Assembly: GCA_902363675.1 (NCBI GenBank)
Contig: CABJAV010000004.1
Coordinates: 1 to 64,000 of the forward strand
Length of the DNA stretch: 64,000 nucleotides
From: Lachnospiraceae bacterium
Lineage (GTDB): Bacteria > Bacillota > Clostridia > Lachnospirales > Lachnospiraceae
Reading direction: 5' to 3'
In this document: positions 24,663-34,131 of the stretch, one piece after another
How positions within the stretch are numbered: the first letter of the stretch is position 1
Layout: every line of letters starts with the position of its first letter
Made by a program: the position numbers and the translations under genes
Notes under the pieces: generated by a model
Seen by the model: the letters and a program-made list of their open reading frames with translations, nothing else
Databases searched by the model: none
What the model was told of the DNA's origin: nothing

Positions 24663-25451
24663 ATGAAGAGAAAAATTGCAGCAATTTTAGTATGTTGTCT
24701 TGCATTTGGAATGACGGCATGTGGCGGCGCAAAAGGTGGAAATGCTGATAATGATTCTAAGGTATATGCCGTAGAAGCAGGATCTGCAGGAGAGGCTGCT
24801 GCAAAGGAGAAAGGTTTCAAATACAATTCCGTATCTTCACAGGCAGATGCCCTGATGGAAGTCGCTTCCGGCACATCGGATGCAGCAATCATTGATCTGT
24901 TGATGGCAGGCGCAATGATCGGTGAGGGAACCAGTTATCCGAATATGGTACATACGGAGGAACTTACAACTGAGAAGTATGGTGTTGGATGTAGAAAAGG
25001 TTCTGACTTAGCTTCTTATATTAATGAAGTTTTTGCTGAGACCTATGCTGATGGATCCATGCAGGAGATTGCAAAGAAGTACGGCGTACAGGAATCACTG
25101 ATCGAGCAGAAGGATGCAAAGTATGAAGCATCGGATGACAGTGATGTAGAATATATTAAGAAGAAAGGCACTCTGATTGTAGGCATTACAGATTTCGAGC
25201 CGATGGATTACAAAGATGGAGATAAGTGGATCGGATTTGATGCAGATATGGCCAGAGTAGTTGGTAAAAAATTAGGTGTCGATGTACAGTTTGTAGAGAT
25301 TGACTGGGATACAAAAACCATGGAGCTTGAGTCAAAGAATATTGACATGGTTTGGAATGGTATGACACTCACAGATGAAGTTACTTCTTCTATGGAATGC
25401 ACAAACGCATACTGCAACAATGCACAGGTTGTTGTTGTACCTGAGAACTAA
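24663..25451 (+). CDS. substrate-binding lipoprotein with circularly permuted lobes
   Basis: A 262-residue SBP_bac_3-type solute-binding lipoprotein (signal peptide, lipobox FGMTAC with Cys20). In ordinary members the chain begins with lobe 1 (GTLxVG...FEPMDYKD...GFDADMA) and then enters lobe 2 (VEAGSAGE...TSDAAIID...EYGVGCRKGSDL...YGVQESLIEQ). Here lobe 2 comes first (about 34-150) and lobe 1 comes last (about 168-262), ending at NAQVVVVPEN where the normal chain would cross the hinge. All strands of both lobes seem present, so it reads as a circular permutation and not a truncation. The usual ligand-carboxylate Arg of the TPER motif is replaced (TDEV). AAAGGAG lies 8 bases before the ATG. 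It heads an importer operon; the ligand is probably an amino acid or relative. Confidence 0.85.
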   Translation: MKRKIAAILVCCLAFGMTACGGAKGGNADNDSKVYAVEAGSAGEAAAKEKGFKYNSVSSQADALMEVASGTSDAAIIDLLMAGAMIGEGTSYPNMVHTEELTTEKYGVGCRKGSDLASYINEVFAETYADGSMQEIAKKYGVQESLIEQKDAKYEASDDSDVEYIKKKGTLIVGITDFEPMDYKDGDKWIGFDADMARVVGKKLGVDVQFVEIDWDTKTMELESKNIDMVWNGMTLTDEVTSSMECTNAYCNNAQVVVVPEN

Positions 25452-25463
25452 GGAGAACAAAGG

Positions 25464-26120
25464 ATGTTTTGGACAGTTACACAGTCACTTTTAGGTGGTC
25501 TTTGGACCACCTTTGAAATTTTTATACTTACTTTGATTTTTGCACTTCCGCTCGGACTCATACTTGCTTTTGGTTCTATGAGCAAGTTCAAACCGCTGCG
25601 TTATCTTGTACAGCTTCTGGTATGGGTGATTCGTGGAACCCCGTTGATGCTGCAGCTGATCATTATTTTTTATGGTCCGGGACTTTGGCTTTCGCATAAT
25701 ATCTGGAGTGGAAATGAAGCGGGACGTATTACCGCAACCGTTGTAGCTTTTGCTATCAACTATGCATGTTATTTTTCTGTTATCTTCCGTGGTGGAATCG
25801 AAGGTGTGCCGGCAGGACAGCGTGAGGCCGGAGAGGTACTTGGCATGACAAAAAGCCAGATTTTCTTCAAAATCACATTGCTTCAGATGATCAAGCGAAT
25901 CGTTCCACCGATGTCGAACGAGATCATTACACTGGTAAAGGATACTTCCCTTGCAAGAATTATTGCGGCATATGAGCTTACGTTTGCAGGTTTCTCTTTC
26001 ATGAAATCCGCAGGTCTGACATGGCCACTGTTTTACACCGGTGTATTTTATCTGTTTTTCGTCGGTGTTCTTACATTATTATTTAATTACATTGAGCGCA
26101 AACTCGATTATTTCAAGTAG
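25464..26120 (+). CDS. amino-acid-type ABC transporter permease
   Basis: A 218-residue HisM/GlnP-type permease with about five helices. The EAA loop is QREAGEVLGMTKSQIFFKITL, and WVIRGTPLMLQLIIIFYG is the classic polar amino-acid permease motif. It starts 12 bases after the binding-protein stop with AAGGAG. It probably acts as a homodimer with the following ATPase to import the ligand of the permuted binding protein. Confidence 0.92.
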   Translation: MFWTVTQSLLGGLWTTFEIFILTLIFALPLGLILAFGSMSKFKPLRYLVQLLVWVIRGTPLMLQLIIIFYGPGLWLSHNIWSGNEAGRITATVVAFAINYACYFSVIFRGGIEGVPAGQREAGEVLGMTKSQIFFKITLLQMIKRIVPPMSNEIITLVKDTSLARIIAAYELTFAGFSFMKSAGLTWPLFYTGVFYLFFVGVLTLLFNYIERKLDYFK

Positions 26121-26132
26121 GGGGAAGATGAT

Positions 26133-26918
26133 ATGGCAATTTTAGAGGTAAATCATATCGAAAAACATTTTGGAAAGACAAAAGTGTTAAAAGATGTCAG
26201 CTTCTCGATGGAAGAGGGAAGCGCAATTGCGATTATCGGTTCCTCGGGATCGGGAAAGACAACACTTTTGCGTTGCCTGAATTTCCTGGAAAAACCAAAT
26301 AAGGGAACAATCAAGGTTCGCGATGAGATTTTATTTGATGCAGATAATGCAGCGACCGACAAAGATGCAGATCTGCGCAAAAAGCGCCTGCATTTTGGAA
26401 TGGTGTTTCAGTCGTTCAATTTGTTCCCACAGTATACAGCGTTACAAAATGTGACATTGGCAGAGAGACTTCTCGCACAGGAACAGCCGGATTTCAAACA
26501 GAACAAGAAAGAAATTCTGGCAAAGATTGATGAACATGGTAAGCAATTGCTGGATCGCATGGGATTGACAGAACGTATGGATCATTATCCGCACCAGTTA
26601 TCCGGTGGACAGCAGCAGCGTGTAGCAATTGCCCGTGCACTTGCACTGCAACCTGACATCCTGTGTTTTGATGAGCCGACTTCTGCATTGGATCCGGAGC
26701 TTACCGGTGAGGTGCTGAAGGTAATCCGCAGTCTGGCTGACCAGAAGACAACGATGATTATTGTTACGCATGAGATGGCGTTTGCAAGAGATGTTGCAGA
26801 TCACGTTATTTTTATGGATGGTGGAGTTATTGTTGAACAGGGAGATCCACATCAGGTGATCGAGCATCCAAAGGAGGAGCGGACCAAGCAGTTCCTCAGC
26901 AGATATGCACAGGGATAA
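26133..26918 (+). CDS. amino-acid-type ABC transporter ATP-binding protein
   Basis: A 261-residue GlnQ-like ATPase: Walker [11 protein letters not shown]-loop [11 protein letters not shown], signature [15 protein letters not shown], Walker [15 protein letters not shown], switch His in VTHEM. Compared with typical GlnQ it has an insertion after the Q-loop (about residues 105-140, rich in Gln/Lys). It is 12 bases after the permease and ends the operon before a terminator. Confidence 0.93.
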   Translation: MAILEVNHIEKHFGKTKVLKDVSFSMEEGSAIAIIGSSGSGKTTLLRCLNFLEKPNKGTIKVRDEILFDADNAATDKDADLRKKRLHFGMVFQSFNLFPQYTALQNVTLAERLLAQEQPDFKQNKKEILAKIDEHGKQLLDRMGLTERMDHYPHQLSGGQQQRVAIARALALQPDILCFDEPTSALDPELTGEVLKVIRSLADQKTTMIIVTHEMAFARDVADHVIFMDGGVIVEQGDPHQVIEHPKEERTKQFLSRYAQG

Positions 26919-26933
26919 ATGAAACTGATTTAC

Positions 26934-26971
26934 AAAAAGGACGAGACAAGTTGTTTTGTCCTTTTTTGTTT
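26934..26971 (+). terminator. rho-independent terminator
   Basis: AAAAAGGAC and GTCCTTTTTT close a hairpin of about fifteen pairs with G-U wobbles, ending in a T-run. It closes the importer operon. Confidence 0.8.
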
Positions 26972-26992
26972 ATAAATATTTTAGAAAAATTG

Positions 26993-27019
26993 TTAGCACT
27001 CTCTATTGACGAGTGCTAA
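26993..27019 (+). promoter_or_regulatory. CIRCE operator (HrcA site)
   Basis: TTAGCACTC (26993-27001), nine bases, GAGTGCTAA (27011-27019): a perfect CIRCE. It overlaps the -35 box of the clpB promoter, so HrcA should repress until heat stress. Confidence 0.95.
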
Positions 27020-27034
27020 TTTGCGTGCTATAAC
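27006..27034 (+). promoter_or_regulatory. clpB promoter
   Basis: TTGACG (27006-27011), 17-base spacer, TATAAC (27029-27034). The -35 lies inside CIRCE. Confidence 0.75.
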
Positions 27035-27090
27035 ATATTCGTAAACAAAGAAGATCATAATGTTTAATGGAATATAAAGGAGGGCGTGCT

Positions 27091-29682
27091 ATGAACATTC
27101 AGAAATTTACACAGAAATCTATTGAAGCAATTAATGGTTGCGAAAAGCTTGCCTACGACTATGGAAATCAGGAGATCGAACAGGAACATCTGCTGGTATC
27201 ATTGTTACAGCAGGAGGATGGACTGATTCCGAAGCTGATAGAAAAGATGGAAATAGATGTGCAGCATTTTACGGAAAATGCGCAGAACAAACTTGCTGCC
27301 AGAGTAAAAGTCTCTGGAGCGAGTGCAAATGTATATGTAGGAAAAGATTTAAATAATGTACTGATCCATGCGGAGGATGAGGCAAAGGCAATGGGAGACG
27401 AATATGTTTCCGTTGAGCATTTGTTTCTTACCTTATTAAAATATCCGAATGCAGCGATGAAATCCCTGATGAAAGAATATGGAATTACAAGAGACCGTTT
27501 TCTTCAGGCATTGTCCACAGTCAGAGGAAACCAGCGTGTGACATCGGATAATCCGGAAGCAACTTATGATACACTGGAAAAATACGGATATGATATGGTA
27601 GAGCGTGCAAGACAGCAGAAACTTGATCCGGTCATTGGCCGTGATGAAGAAATCCGTAATGTCGTGCGGATACTTTCCCGTAAGACTAAGAATAATCCAG
27701 TACTGATCGGTGAGCCTGGTGTAGGTAAGACTGCCGTTGTAGAGGGACTCGCACAGCGAATTGTCAAAGGAGATGTGCCGGAAGGCTTAAAAGACAAGAA
27801 ACTGTTTGCGTTGGACATGGGCGCATTGGTAGCAGGTGCAAAGTACCGTGGCGAGTTTGAGGAGCGTCTGAAAGCAGTACTTGACGATGTAAAGAACTCC
27901 GACGGACAGATTATTCTATTTATCGATGAGCTGCATACCATTGTCGGTGCCGGTAAAACGGACGGTGCGATGGATGCCGGCCAGTTGTTAAAACCAATGC
28001 TTGCAAGAGGGGAATTGCATTGTGTAGGTGCAACCACTTTGAATGAGTACCGTGAGTATATTGAGAAAGATGCTGCATTGGAGCGTCGTTTCCAGCCGGT
28101 TATGGTCGATGAGCCGACCGTGGAGGATACCATTTCCATCCTTCGTGGACTGAAGGACCGTTATGAGGTGTTCCATGGTGTCAAGATTACGGATTCCGCA
28201 CTGGTTACCGCGGCAGTACTTTCGAACCGTTACATTTCGGATCGTTTCCTGCCGGACAAAGCGATTGACCTCGTGGATGAAGCCTGTGCAATGATCAAGA
28301 CGGAATTGGATTCCATGCCGGCGGAGCTGGATGAGCTGAACCGTAAAGTCATGCAGATGGAAATCGAGGAGACGGCTTTAAAGAAAGAAACCGATCGCCT
28401 GAGTCAGGAACGTCTTGCGGATTTGCAGAAAGAACTTGCAGAATTGCGGGATGAACTCAATACACGTAAAGCACAATGGAGCAGCGAAAAGAGTGCCGTT
28501 GACAATGTAAGTAAACTTCGTGAAAAAATAGAGAGTACCAAAAACGAGATTAAGACTGCACAGCAGAATTACGATTTGGAGAAAGCAGCAGAATTACAGT
28601 ATGGCGTATTGCCACAGATGCAGCGGGAACTTGAAATTGAGGAAGATAAACTCAAAGACCGTGATTTATCACTGGTTCATGAGAATGTCACAGATGAGGA
28701 AATCGCAAAGATTATCTCACGCTGGACAGGAATTCCGGTTGCAAAATTAAGTGAGAGCGAGCGAAACAAGACATTACATCTCGACGAAGAACTGCACAAA
28801 CGTGTTGTTGGACAGGATGATGGTGTCACAAAAGTTACCGAAGCAATCATTCGTTCAAAAGCCGGAATCAAAGACCCGACGAAACCAATCGGTTCCTTCC
28901 TTTTCCTTGGACCTACCGGTGTCGGAAAAACAGAACTTGCCAAAGCACTTGCAGCAAGTCTGTTCGATGATGAATCCAATATGGTGCGACTTGATATGAG
29001 TGAGTATATGGAGAAATATTCCGTGTCACGTCTGATCGGAGCACCTCCAGGATATGTCGGATATGATGAGGGAGGTCAGCTGACAGAGGCTGTTCGAAGA
29101 AAACCGTATTCCGTTGTTTTGTTCGATGAGGTGGAAAAGGCCCATCCGGATGTCTTTAACGTATTGTTACAGGTATTGGATGATGGACGTATTACCGATT
29201 CACAGGGACGTACGGTAGACTTCAAGAACACCATTATTATCATGACCAGCAACCTTGGTTCACAGTATCTGCTTGATGGCATTGATGCGGATGGCAACAT
29301 TTCTCCGCAGGCGGAAAGTGAAGTTATGGAGGAATTGCAGGGGCATTTCCGTCCGGAGTTCTTGAACCGTCTGGATGAAATTATCATGTTCAAGCCGTTG
29401 TCAAAGAATAACATTGGAAATATTATCAAACTGATGATGGATGACCTGAACAAACGTCTTGCAGACCGTGACATTCATGTCGCATTGACACCAAATGCGC
29501 AGGATTATATCGTAGAACATGGCTATGACCCGGTATATGGTGCACGGCCACTGAAACGTTTCCTGCAGAAACATGTAGAGACGTTGTCTGCGAAACTGAT
29601 TCTTGAGGATAAAGTACAGCAGGGTGATACCATTCAGATTGATGCGACAGACGGACAGTTGACTGCCACAGTCGCACAATAA
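27091..29682 (+). CDS. clpB: ATP-dependent disaggregase ClpB
   Basis: An 863-residue Hsp100 chaperone. It has the N-domain repeats (about 1-145), a first AAA+ domain ([18 protein letters not shown]), the long middle coiled coil that marks ClpB as opposed to ClpA/C (about 400-520), and a second AAA+ domain ([32 protein letters not shown]). With DnaK it unravels protein aggregates. The ATG at 27091 follows AAAGGAGG; a start at 27067 lacks a site. CIRCE shows heat control by HrcA. Confidence 0.96.
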   Translation: MNIQKFTQKSIEAINGCEKLAYDYGNQEIEQEHLLVSLLQQEDGLIPKLIEKMEIDVQHFTENAQNKLAARVKVSGASANVYVGKDLNNVLIHAEDEAKAMGDEYVSVEHLFLTLLKYPNAAMKSLMKEYGITRDRFLQALSTVRGNQRVTSDNPEATYDTLEKYGYDMVERARQQKLDPVIGRDEEIRNVVRILSRKTKNNPVLIGEPGVGKTAVVEGLAQRIVKGDVPEGLKDKKLFALDMGALVAGAKYRGEFEERLKAVLDDVKNSDGQIILFIDELHTIVGAGKTDGAMDAGQLLKPMLARGELHCVGATTLNEYREYIEKDAALERRFQPVMVDEPTVEDTISILRGLKDRYEVFHGVKITDSALVTAAVLSNRYISDRFLPDKAIDLVDEACAMIKTELDSMPAELDELNRKVMQMEIEETALKKETDRLSQERLADLQKELAELRDELNTRKAQWSSEKSAVDNVSKLREKIESTKNEIKTAQQNYDLEKAAELQYGVLPQMQRELEIEEDKLKDRDLSLVHENVTDEEIAKIISRWTGIPVAKLSESERNKTLHLDEELHKRVVGQDDGVTKVTEAIIRSKAGIKDPTKPIGSFLFLGPTGVGKTELAKALAASLFDDESNMVRLDMSEYMEKYSVSRLIGAPPGYVGYDEGGQLTEAVRRKPYSVVLFDEVEKAHPDVFNVLLQVLDDGRITDSQGRTVDFKNTIIIMTSNLGSQYLLDGIDADGNISPQAESEVMEELQGHFRPEFLNRLDEIIMFKPLSKNNIGNIIKLMMDDLNKRLADRDIHVALTPNAQDYIVEHGYDPVYGARPLKRFLQKHVETLSAKLILEDKVQQGDTIQIDATDGQLTATVAQ

Positions 29683-29737
29683 TCAGGCAAATTATGGAAA
29701 TATTTTCATGAATATGCGCTAAAAAAGTATTTATGGC

Positions 29738-29766
29738 TTGTAAAGTGCCGGAAAATCATGTATTCT
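29738..29766 (+). promoter_or_regulatory. possible rarA promoter
   Basis: TTGTAA (29738-29743), 17-base spacer, TATTCT (29761-29766). It overlaps the left arm of the clpB terminator. Confidence 0.4.
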
Positions 29767-29800
29767 AGGATAGATGAAATGAATTTTTCGGCACTTTTTC
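29742..29800 (+). terminator. terminator after clpB
   Basis: AAAGTGCCG with adjacent AAAA pairs with TTTTT-CGGCACTTT across a long loop, ending in T residues. Confidence 0.6.
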
Positions 29801-29928
29801 TGTCATATTTAAATGTATTTTGCGGATTGAATCGAGAATAAAAGATAAAAAATGCAAGATGCAGCGATAAATTATTCAAAAGCTGCTTATTGAACATATA
29901 TAGCAGCAGAAAAACAGTGGGGATTGGA

Positions 29929-31257
29929 ATGGATTTATTTGAGTATATGAGAGAACAGAACATGGAGTCGGAATCACCCCTGGCCTCGCGTATGCGGCCG
30001 ACCAGCCTTGAAGAAGTAGTTGGACAGCAGCATATTGTGGGCAAAGATAAGCTTTTGTACCGCGCAATTAAGGCGGATAAACTCAGTTCCATTATTTTTT
30101 ACGGACCGCCTGGAACCGGCAAGACAACACTTGCCAAAGTGATTGCAAACACGACGAGCGCTGAGTTTATGCAGATTAATGCCACATCATCCGGAAAGAA
30201 AGATATGGAGGAAGTGGTTGCTGCGGCAAAGAACAATCAGGGAATGTATGGAAAGAAGACCATCCTTTTTATCGATGAGATTCATCGGTTTAACAAGGGA
30301 CAGCAGGATTATCTGCTTCCATTTGTGGAAGATGGAACCATTATACTGATTGGAGCTACAACTGAGAATCCGTATTTTGAGGTGAACGGAGCTCTGCTTT
30401 CACGTTCTGTTATTTTTGAATTAAAGAAATTATCAAAAGAGGACATCAAAACGCTTCTTCTTCGGGCTGTTAACGACAAGGAGAAGGGGATGGGCGCATA
30501 TAACGCTTCCATTGATGAGGATGCTTTGGAATTTCTTGCAGATGTGTCCAACGGAGATGCGCGGGCTGCGCTGACTGCCATTGAACTTGGCGTGCTGACA
30601 ACGGACCGAAGCGAGGATGGAAAAATACATATTACGATTGATGTTGCCAGCGAGTGCATACAAAAACGAGTGATTTCTTATGATAAAACAGGAGACAATC
30701 ATTATGATACGGTTTCGGCTTTTATCAAAAGTATGCGAGGGTCAGATCCGGATGCGGCAGTGTACTATCTCGCACGAATGCTTTATGCGGGTGAAGATGT
30801 AAAATTCATTGCAAGGCGCATCATGATTCTTGCATCGGAGGATATCGGCAACGCAGATCCGATGGCGTTAAATGTTGCGGTATCTGCCGCACAGGCAGTG
30901 GAACGCATTGGTATGCCGGAAGCACAGATTATTTTGTCTCAGGCAGTTACTTATATGGCCAGTGCACCGAAAAGCAATGCGGCAGTCAATGCAATCAGCA
31001 AAGCGATGGAAGTGGTTAAAACGACCAAGACACCGCCGGTACCGACACATTTGCAGGATGCACATTATAAATCAGCTGGCAAGCTTGGGCATGGCATTGG
31101 TTACAAATATGCACATAATTACAAGAACCATTATGTGCAGCAGCAGTATCTGCCGGATGGACTGACGGATCAGGTATTTTATGAGCCGTCGGACAATGGA
31201 TATGAGGCAGAAATCAAGAAATATTTTGAAAAAATACATGAGGATCCGGAATCGTGA
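29929..31257 (+). CDS. rarA: replication-associated recombination protein RarA (MgsA)
   Basis: A 442-residue AAA+ ATPase related to clamp loaders. It has ASRMRPTSLEEVVGQQHIVG, Walker A GPPGTGKTTLAKVIA, Walker B FIDEIHRFNKGQQD, sensor 1 GATTENPYFEV, and the C-terminal tetramerisation domain with YKYAHNYKNHYVQQQYLPD. It acts at stalled forks and on single-strand DNA ends. The ATG at 29929 has GTGGGGA upstream; an in-frame TTG at 29890 is less likely. Confidence 0.94.
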   Translation: MDLFEYMREQNMESESPLASRMRPTSLEEVVGQQHIVGKDKLLYRAIKADKLSSIIFYGPPGTGKTTLAKVIANTTSAEFMQINATSSGKKDMEEVVAAAKNNQGMYGKKTILFIDEIHRFNKGQQDYLLPFVEDGTIILIGATTENPYFEVNGALLSRSVIFELKKLSKEDIKTLLLRAVNDKEKGMGAYNASIDEDALEFLADVSNGDARAALTAIELGVLTTDRSEDGKIHITIDVASECIQKRVISYDKTGDNHYDTVSAFIKSMRGSDPDAAVYYLARMLYAGEDVKFIARRIMILASEDIGNADPMALNVAVSAAQAVERIGMPEAQIILSQAVTYMASAPKSNAAVNAISKAMEVVKTTKTPPVPTHLQDAHYKSAGKLGHGIGYKYAHNYKNHYVQQQYLPDGLTDQVFYEPSDNGYEAEIKKYFEKIHEDPES

Positions 31258-31316
31258 TCTTTGTGTTTCCATAATTTAGAAAACAGTTAAGAACATTTAT
31301 TAAGGAGGAACTTACA

Positions 31317-32603
31317 ATGACATCGTATCAGGAGATGAGCAAGGAACAATTATTGCAGGAAAAGACAGCGTTAGAGGCCGAGTATGCAAAAATCAAAGAG
31401 ATGGGACTTTCCCTCGATATGTCAAGAGGAAAGCCTGCAGCAGAGCAGTTAGACCTGTCTATGGGCATTTTAGATACCGTAGATGCAAAATCTGTGGTAA
31501 AGAGTGAGAATGGAACAGATTTAAGAAACTATGGTGTACTCGATGGAATTCCGGAAGTAAAAAAACTCATCGGTGATATGGTAGGGGCAAAGCCTGAGAA
31601 CGTTATTGTATATGGTAACTCCAGCCTGAATATTATGTACGATCAGATTGCACGTGCAGAAATTTTCGGTATCTGTGGCAACACGCCATGGTGCAAACTT
31701 GACAAAGTAAAATTCCTTTGTCCGGTACCGGGATATGACAGACATTTTGCTATCACAGAAGAATTTGGCATTGAGATGATCAATATTCCAATGACAGAAG
31801 AGGGTCCGGATATGGACATGGTGGAGCAGTATGTAAACAATGATGCTGCTGTAAAGGGAATCTGGTGTGTTCCAAAGTATTCCAACCCACAGGGTGTAGT
31901 TTATTCCGATGAGACCGTGCGCCGTTTTGCAAACTTAAAGCCTGCAGCAGCGGATTTCCGTATTTTCTGGGATAATGCATATGTAGTGCATCATTTATAT
32001 GAAGACAATCAGGCACAGATTTTAAATATTCTTGATGAGTGTGAAAAGGCAGGCAATCCGGATATTGTATTCCAGTTCTGCTCCACAAGTAAAGTAAGTT
32101 TCCCGGGTGCAGGTATCGCAGCAATTTCTGCTTCTGCAGCAAATATTGCAGACATTAAGAAAAGGCTTACCATCCAGACAATCGGACATGACAAGATCAA
32201 TCAGCTGCGTCATGTGAAGTTTTTCAAAGACCAGAAGGGTGTTCAGGAGCATATGATGAAACAGGCTGCTATCATCCGTCCGAAATTTGAGATGGTAGAA
32301 GAAATGTTTACAGAAGAGATCGCATCCAGAGGCATCGGTACATGGATGCATCCGCTGGGCGGATACTTTATCTCCTTCGAGGCATTAGAGGGATGCGCAA
32401 AGAAGATCGTTGAGAAATGCAAGGAAGCCGGCGTTGTACTGACCGGTGCAGGATCTCCATATCCATATAAAAAAGATCCAAAGGATTCCGTTATCCGTAT
32501 TGCACCGACATATCCTTCCATGGATGAATTGAAAGAAGCAGTAAAGGTGTTTACTGTTGTTGTACGTCTGGTAAGCGTTGATAAATTATTAGAAACAAAA
32601 TAA
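31317..32603 (+). CDS. class I/II aminotransferase (aspartate aminotransferase Ic-type)
   Basis: A 428-residue PLP-dependent enzyme of the MocR-like aminotransferase group (PF12897), whose studied members are aspartate aminotransferases. The N-terminus (LSLDMSRGKPAAEQLDLS) and DLRNYGVLDGIPEVK are typical of that group. The PLP lysine is in CSTSKVSFPGAG. AAGGAGG precedes the ATG. It should move an amino group between aspartate or a similar amino acid and 2-oxoglutarate. No DNA-binding domain is attached. Confidence 0.85.
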   Translation: MTSYQEMSKEQLLQEKTALEAEYAKIKEMGLSLDMSRGKPAAEQLDLSMGILDTVDAKSVVKSENGTDLRNYGVLDGIPEVKKLIGDMVGAKPENVIVYGNSSLNIMYDQIARAEIFGICGNTPWCKLDKVKFLCPVPGYDRHFAITEEFGIEMINIPMTEEGPDMDMVEQYVNNDAAVKGIWCVPKYSNPQGVVYSDETVRRFANLKPAAADFRIFWDNAYVVHHLYEDNQAQILNILDECEKAGNPDIVFQFCSTSKVSFPGAGIAAISASAANIADIKKRLTIQTIGHDKINQLRHVKFFKDQKGVQEHMMKQAAIIRPKFEMVEEMFTEEIASRGIGTWMHPLGGYFISFEALEGCAKKIVEKCKEAGVVLTGAGSPYPYKKDPKDSVIRIAPTYPSMDELKEAVKVFTVVVRLVSVDKLLETK

Positions 32604-32626
32604 TTGGTACTTTTTTCTCTTTTCTC

Positions 32627-32655
32627 TTTACGAAAACTGGTACTTTTGGTATAAT
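32627..32655 (+). promoter_or_regulatory. promoter of the chemoreceptor-like gene
   Basis: TTTACG (32627-32632), 17-base spacer, perfect TATAAT (32650-32655). Confidence 0.6.
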
Positions 32656-32731
32656 TTCACTAATGGATGTGTTTATAACACAAAATGAGAATACGAAAGT
32701 AAAACACTTATAAAAGTGGCAGGAGGTACAT

Positions 32732-33754
32732 ATGGGAGTTTTCGGTAAAAAGGCAAAAGAAGCGGAAGCAGAAAAAAAGGAGCAGGAAGAAATGAACGAA
32801 CTGCTCCAGTCAGTTCTTGAAAATGCACGGAATCTCGCAGGTTCTATCAATAAGGTAGGAGAGAAACTTCATTCAGCAACAGACAGTTCTGTAGCAATTT
32901 CATCTGTAATGCAGCAGTTTTCTGCTACGATTCAGGAGATTACTTCCAATATTATGGAAGTTGCCAACGTGATGACAGACATGGAACAGTCTTTTCAGAA
33001 AATGAACGAAGAGGCACAGGAAGGTGCAGATTATGCACAGAACAGTAATACATCTGCCTATGAGATCATGAAGAAGTCTGAGGAAGAGAAGAAAGAAGTT
33101 GAGGCGCGCGCAGATGAAGTGGAGCGTGCACTTGGCGAAAAGATTGAACAGTCAAAGGAAGCAGAAAAGATCATGGCTCTGACTGCTGACATCATGGAGA
33201 TTGCAGATCAGACAAATTTACTTGCACTGAATGCTTCCATTGAGGCAGCACGTGCAGGAGAGGCCGGTAAAGGATTTGCGGTTGTTGCAGATGAGATTAC
33301 AAAACTTGCAGCAAGTTCTGGTGCGACTGCAAGTCAGATTAAAGAGATTTCCAACACCGTTATTACGGCAGTCAGTGATCTGGCAAACGAGGCAAACAAT
33401 GTGGTAAGTTTCATGAAGGAACGTACGATTGGAAGTTATACAGAACTTGTAGCCGTTGGACGTAAATATCAGGACGATTCTAAGATCATGTTTGATAAAA
33501 TGCAGGATTTTGCACATGTGTCCCAGGAACTTCTTGACCAGGTAAAAGAGTCCAATCAGTCTGTAGAGGCAATCAACAATGCCGCTCAGGAGTCTGTGAA
33601 GGGAATTTCCGATCTGACAGATAATGTTGCTAATATTTCGGAACATATGTCTGAGATTCAGGAAAACAATGATAATAATGATCATTTCGCAAATGATCTC
33701 ATTGGAAAAATTCAGACAAAATTGAATCAGATTCAGACAACACAGCAGCAGTAA
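32732..33754 (+). CDS. soluble methyl-accepting chemotaxis-like protein
   Basis: A 340-residue protein that is almost wholly a chemoreceptor signalling coiled coil. The hairpin tip that contacts CheA/CheW is intact ([38 protein letters not shown] region, residues about 152-190). There is no membrane helix and no recognised sensor domain; the N-terminus is charged ([17 protein letters not shown]). It could be a cytoplasmic receptor or a regulator borrowed for another envelope process. No che genes are in the window. It lies just upstream of the Tad-like locus but is separated by a terminator. Confidence 0.85.
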   Translation: MGVFGKKAKEAEAEKKEQEEMNELLQSVLENARNLAGSINKVGEKLHSATDSSVAISSVMQQFSATIQEITSNIMEVANVMTDMEQSFQKMNEEAQEGADYAQNSNTSAYEIMKKSEEEKKEVEARADEVERALGEKIEQSKEAEKIMALTADIMEIADQTNLLALNASIEAARAGEAGKGFAVVADEITKLAASSGATASQIKEISNTVITAVSDLANEANNVVSFMKERTIGSYTELVAVGRKYQDDSKIMFDKMQDFAHVSQELLDQVKESNQSVEAINNAAQESVKGISDLTDNVANISEHMSEIQENNDNNDHFANDLIGKIQTKLNQIQTTQQQ

Positions 33755-33767
33755 GAAAAAAATGTAT

Positions 33768-33796
33768 GCGGGGGAGATAGCTCCTCCGCTTTTTTA
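33768..33796 (+). terminator. rho-independent terminator
   Basis: GCGGGGGAG / CTCCTCCGC with an ATAG loop (33768-33789), one mismatch, followed by six T. Confidence 0.8.
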
Positions 33797-33818
33797 CTTT
33801 GTTTTTTGCTAAAAAGTA

Positions 33819-33846
33819 TTTACAAATCAAAAAAATCATGTATTAT
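33819..33846 (+). promoter_or_regulatory. promoter of the Tad-like locus
   Basis: TTTACA (33819-33824), 16-base spacer, TATTAT (33841-33846), giving a leader of about 100 bases before the first small gene. Confidence 0.5.
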
Positions 33847-33951
33847 TAATAATATCTTTTTTCATTCGATGGGCTATGTACACATAGGCCTGTTTCTTTA
33901 TGTCTGCAACAAGTCAGTTGCAGCGTTTCCAGAGTAAGGAGAAAACAGAAT

Positions 33952-34131
33952 ATGAAAGAAATTTTTCAGGAGTATGGTGGAATTCTGATTACGGTTGTTG
34001 CGATATTAGCGGTTATTGTCGTTATCACGGCAGTTATCGGTAAGGATGAAAATGGCGCAATCGGACAGGCGTTTATGCAGATTATCAACAATTTTGTTGC
34101 GCAGGCGAATGCAAACACAGGGGTACAGTAA
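33952..34131 (+). CDS. leaderless Flp-pilin-like small membrane protein 1
   Basis: A 59-residue protein starting MKEIFQEYGGILITVVAI. After the EYG motif comes a long Ile/Val-rich helix (residues 8-30) and a soluble tail. Mature Flp pilins begin with a few residues, then Glu-Tyr-Gly, then such a helix; here no pre-pilin leader or Gly cleavage site precedes it. AAGGAG precedes the ATG, and the TAA abuts the next ATG. Three related mini-proteins follow the platform genes. It may be the pilus subunit of this compact system or a membrane anchor. Confidence 0.65.
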   Translation: MKEIFQEYGGILITVVAILAVIVVITAVIGKDENGAIGQAFMQIINNFVAQANANTGVQ

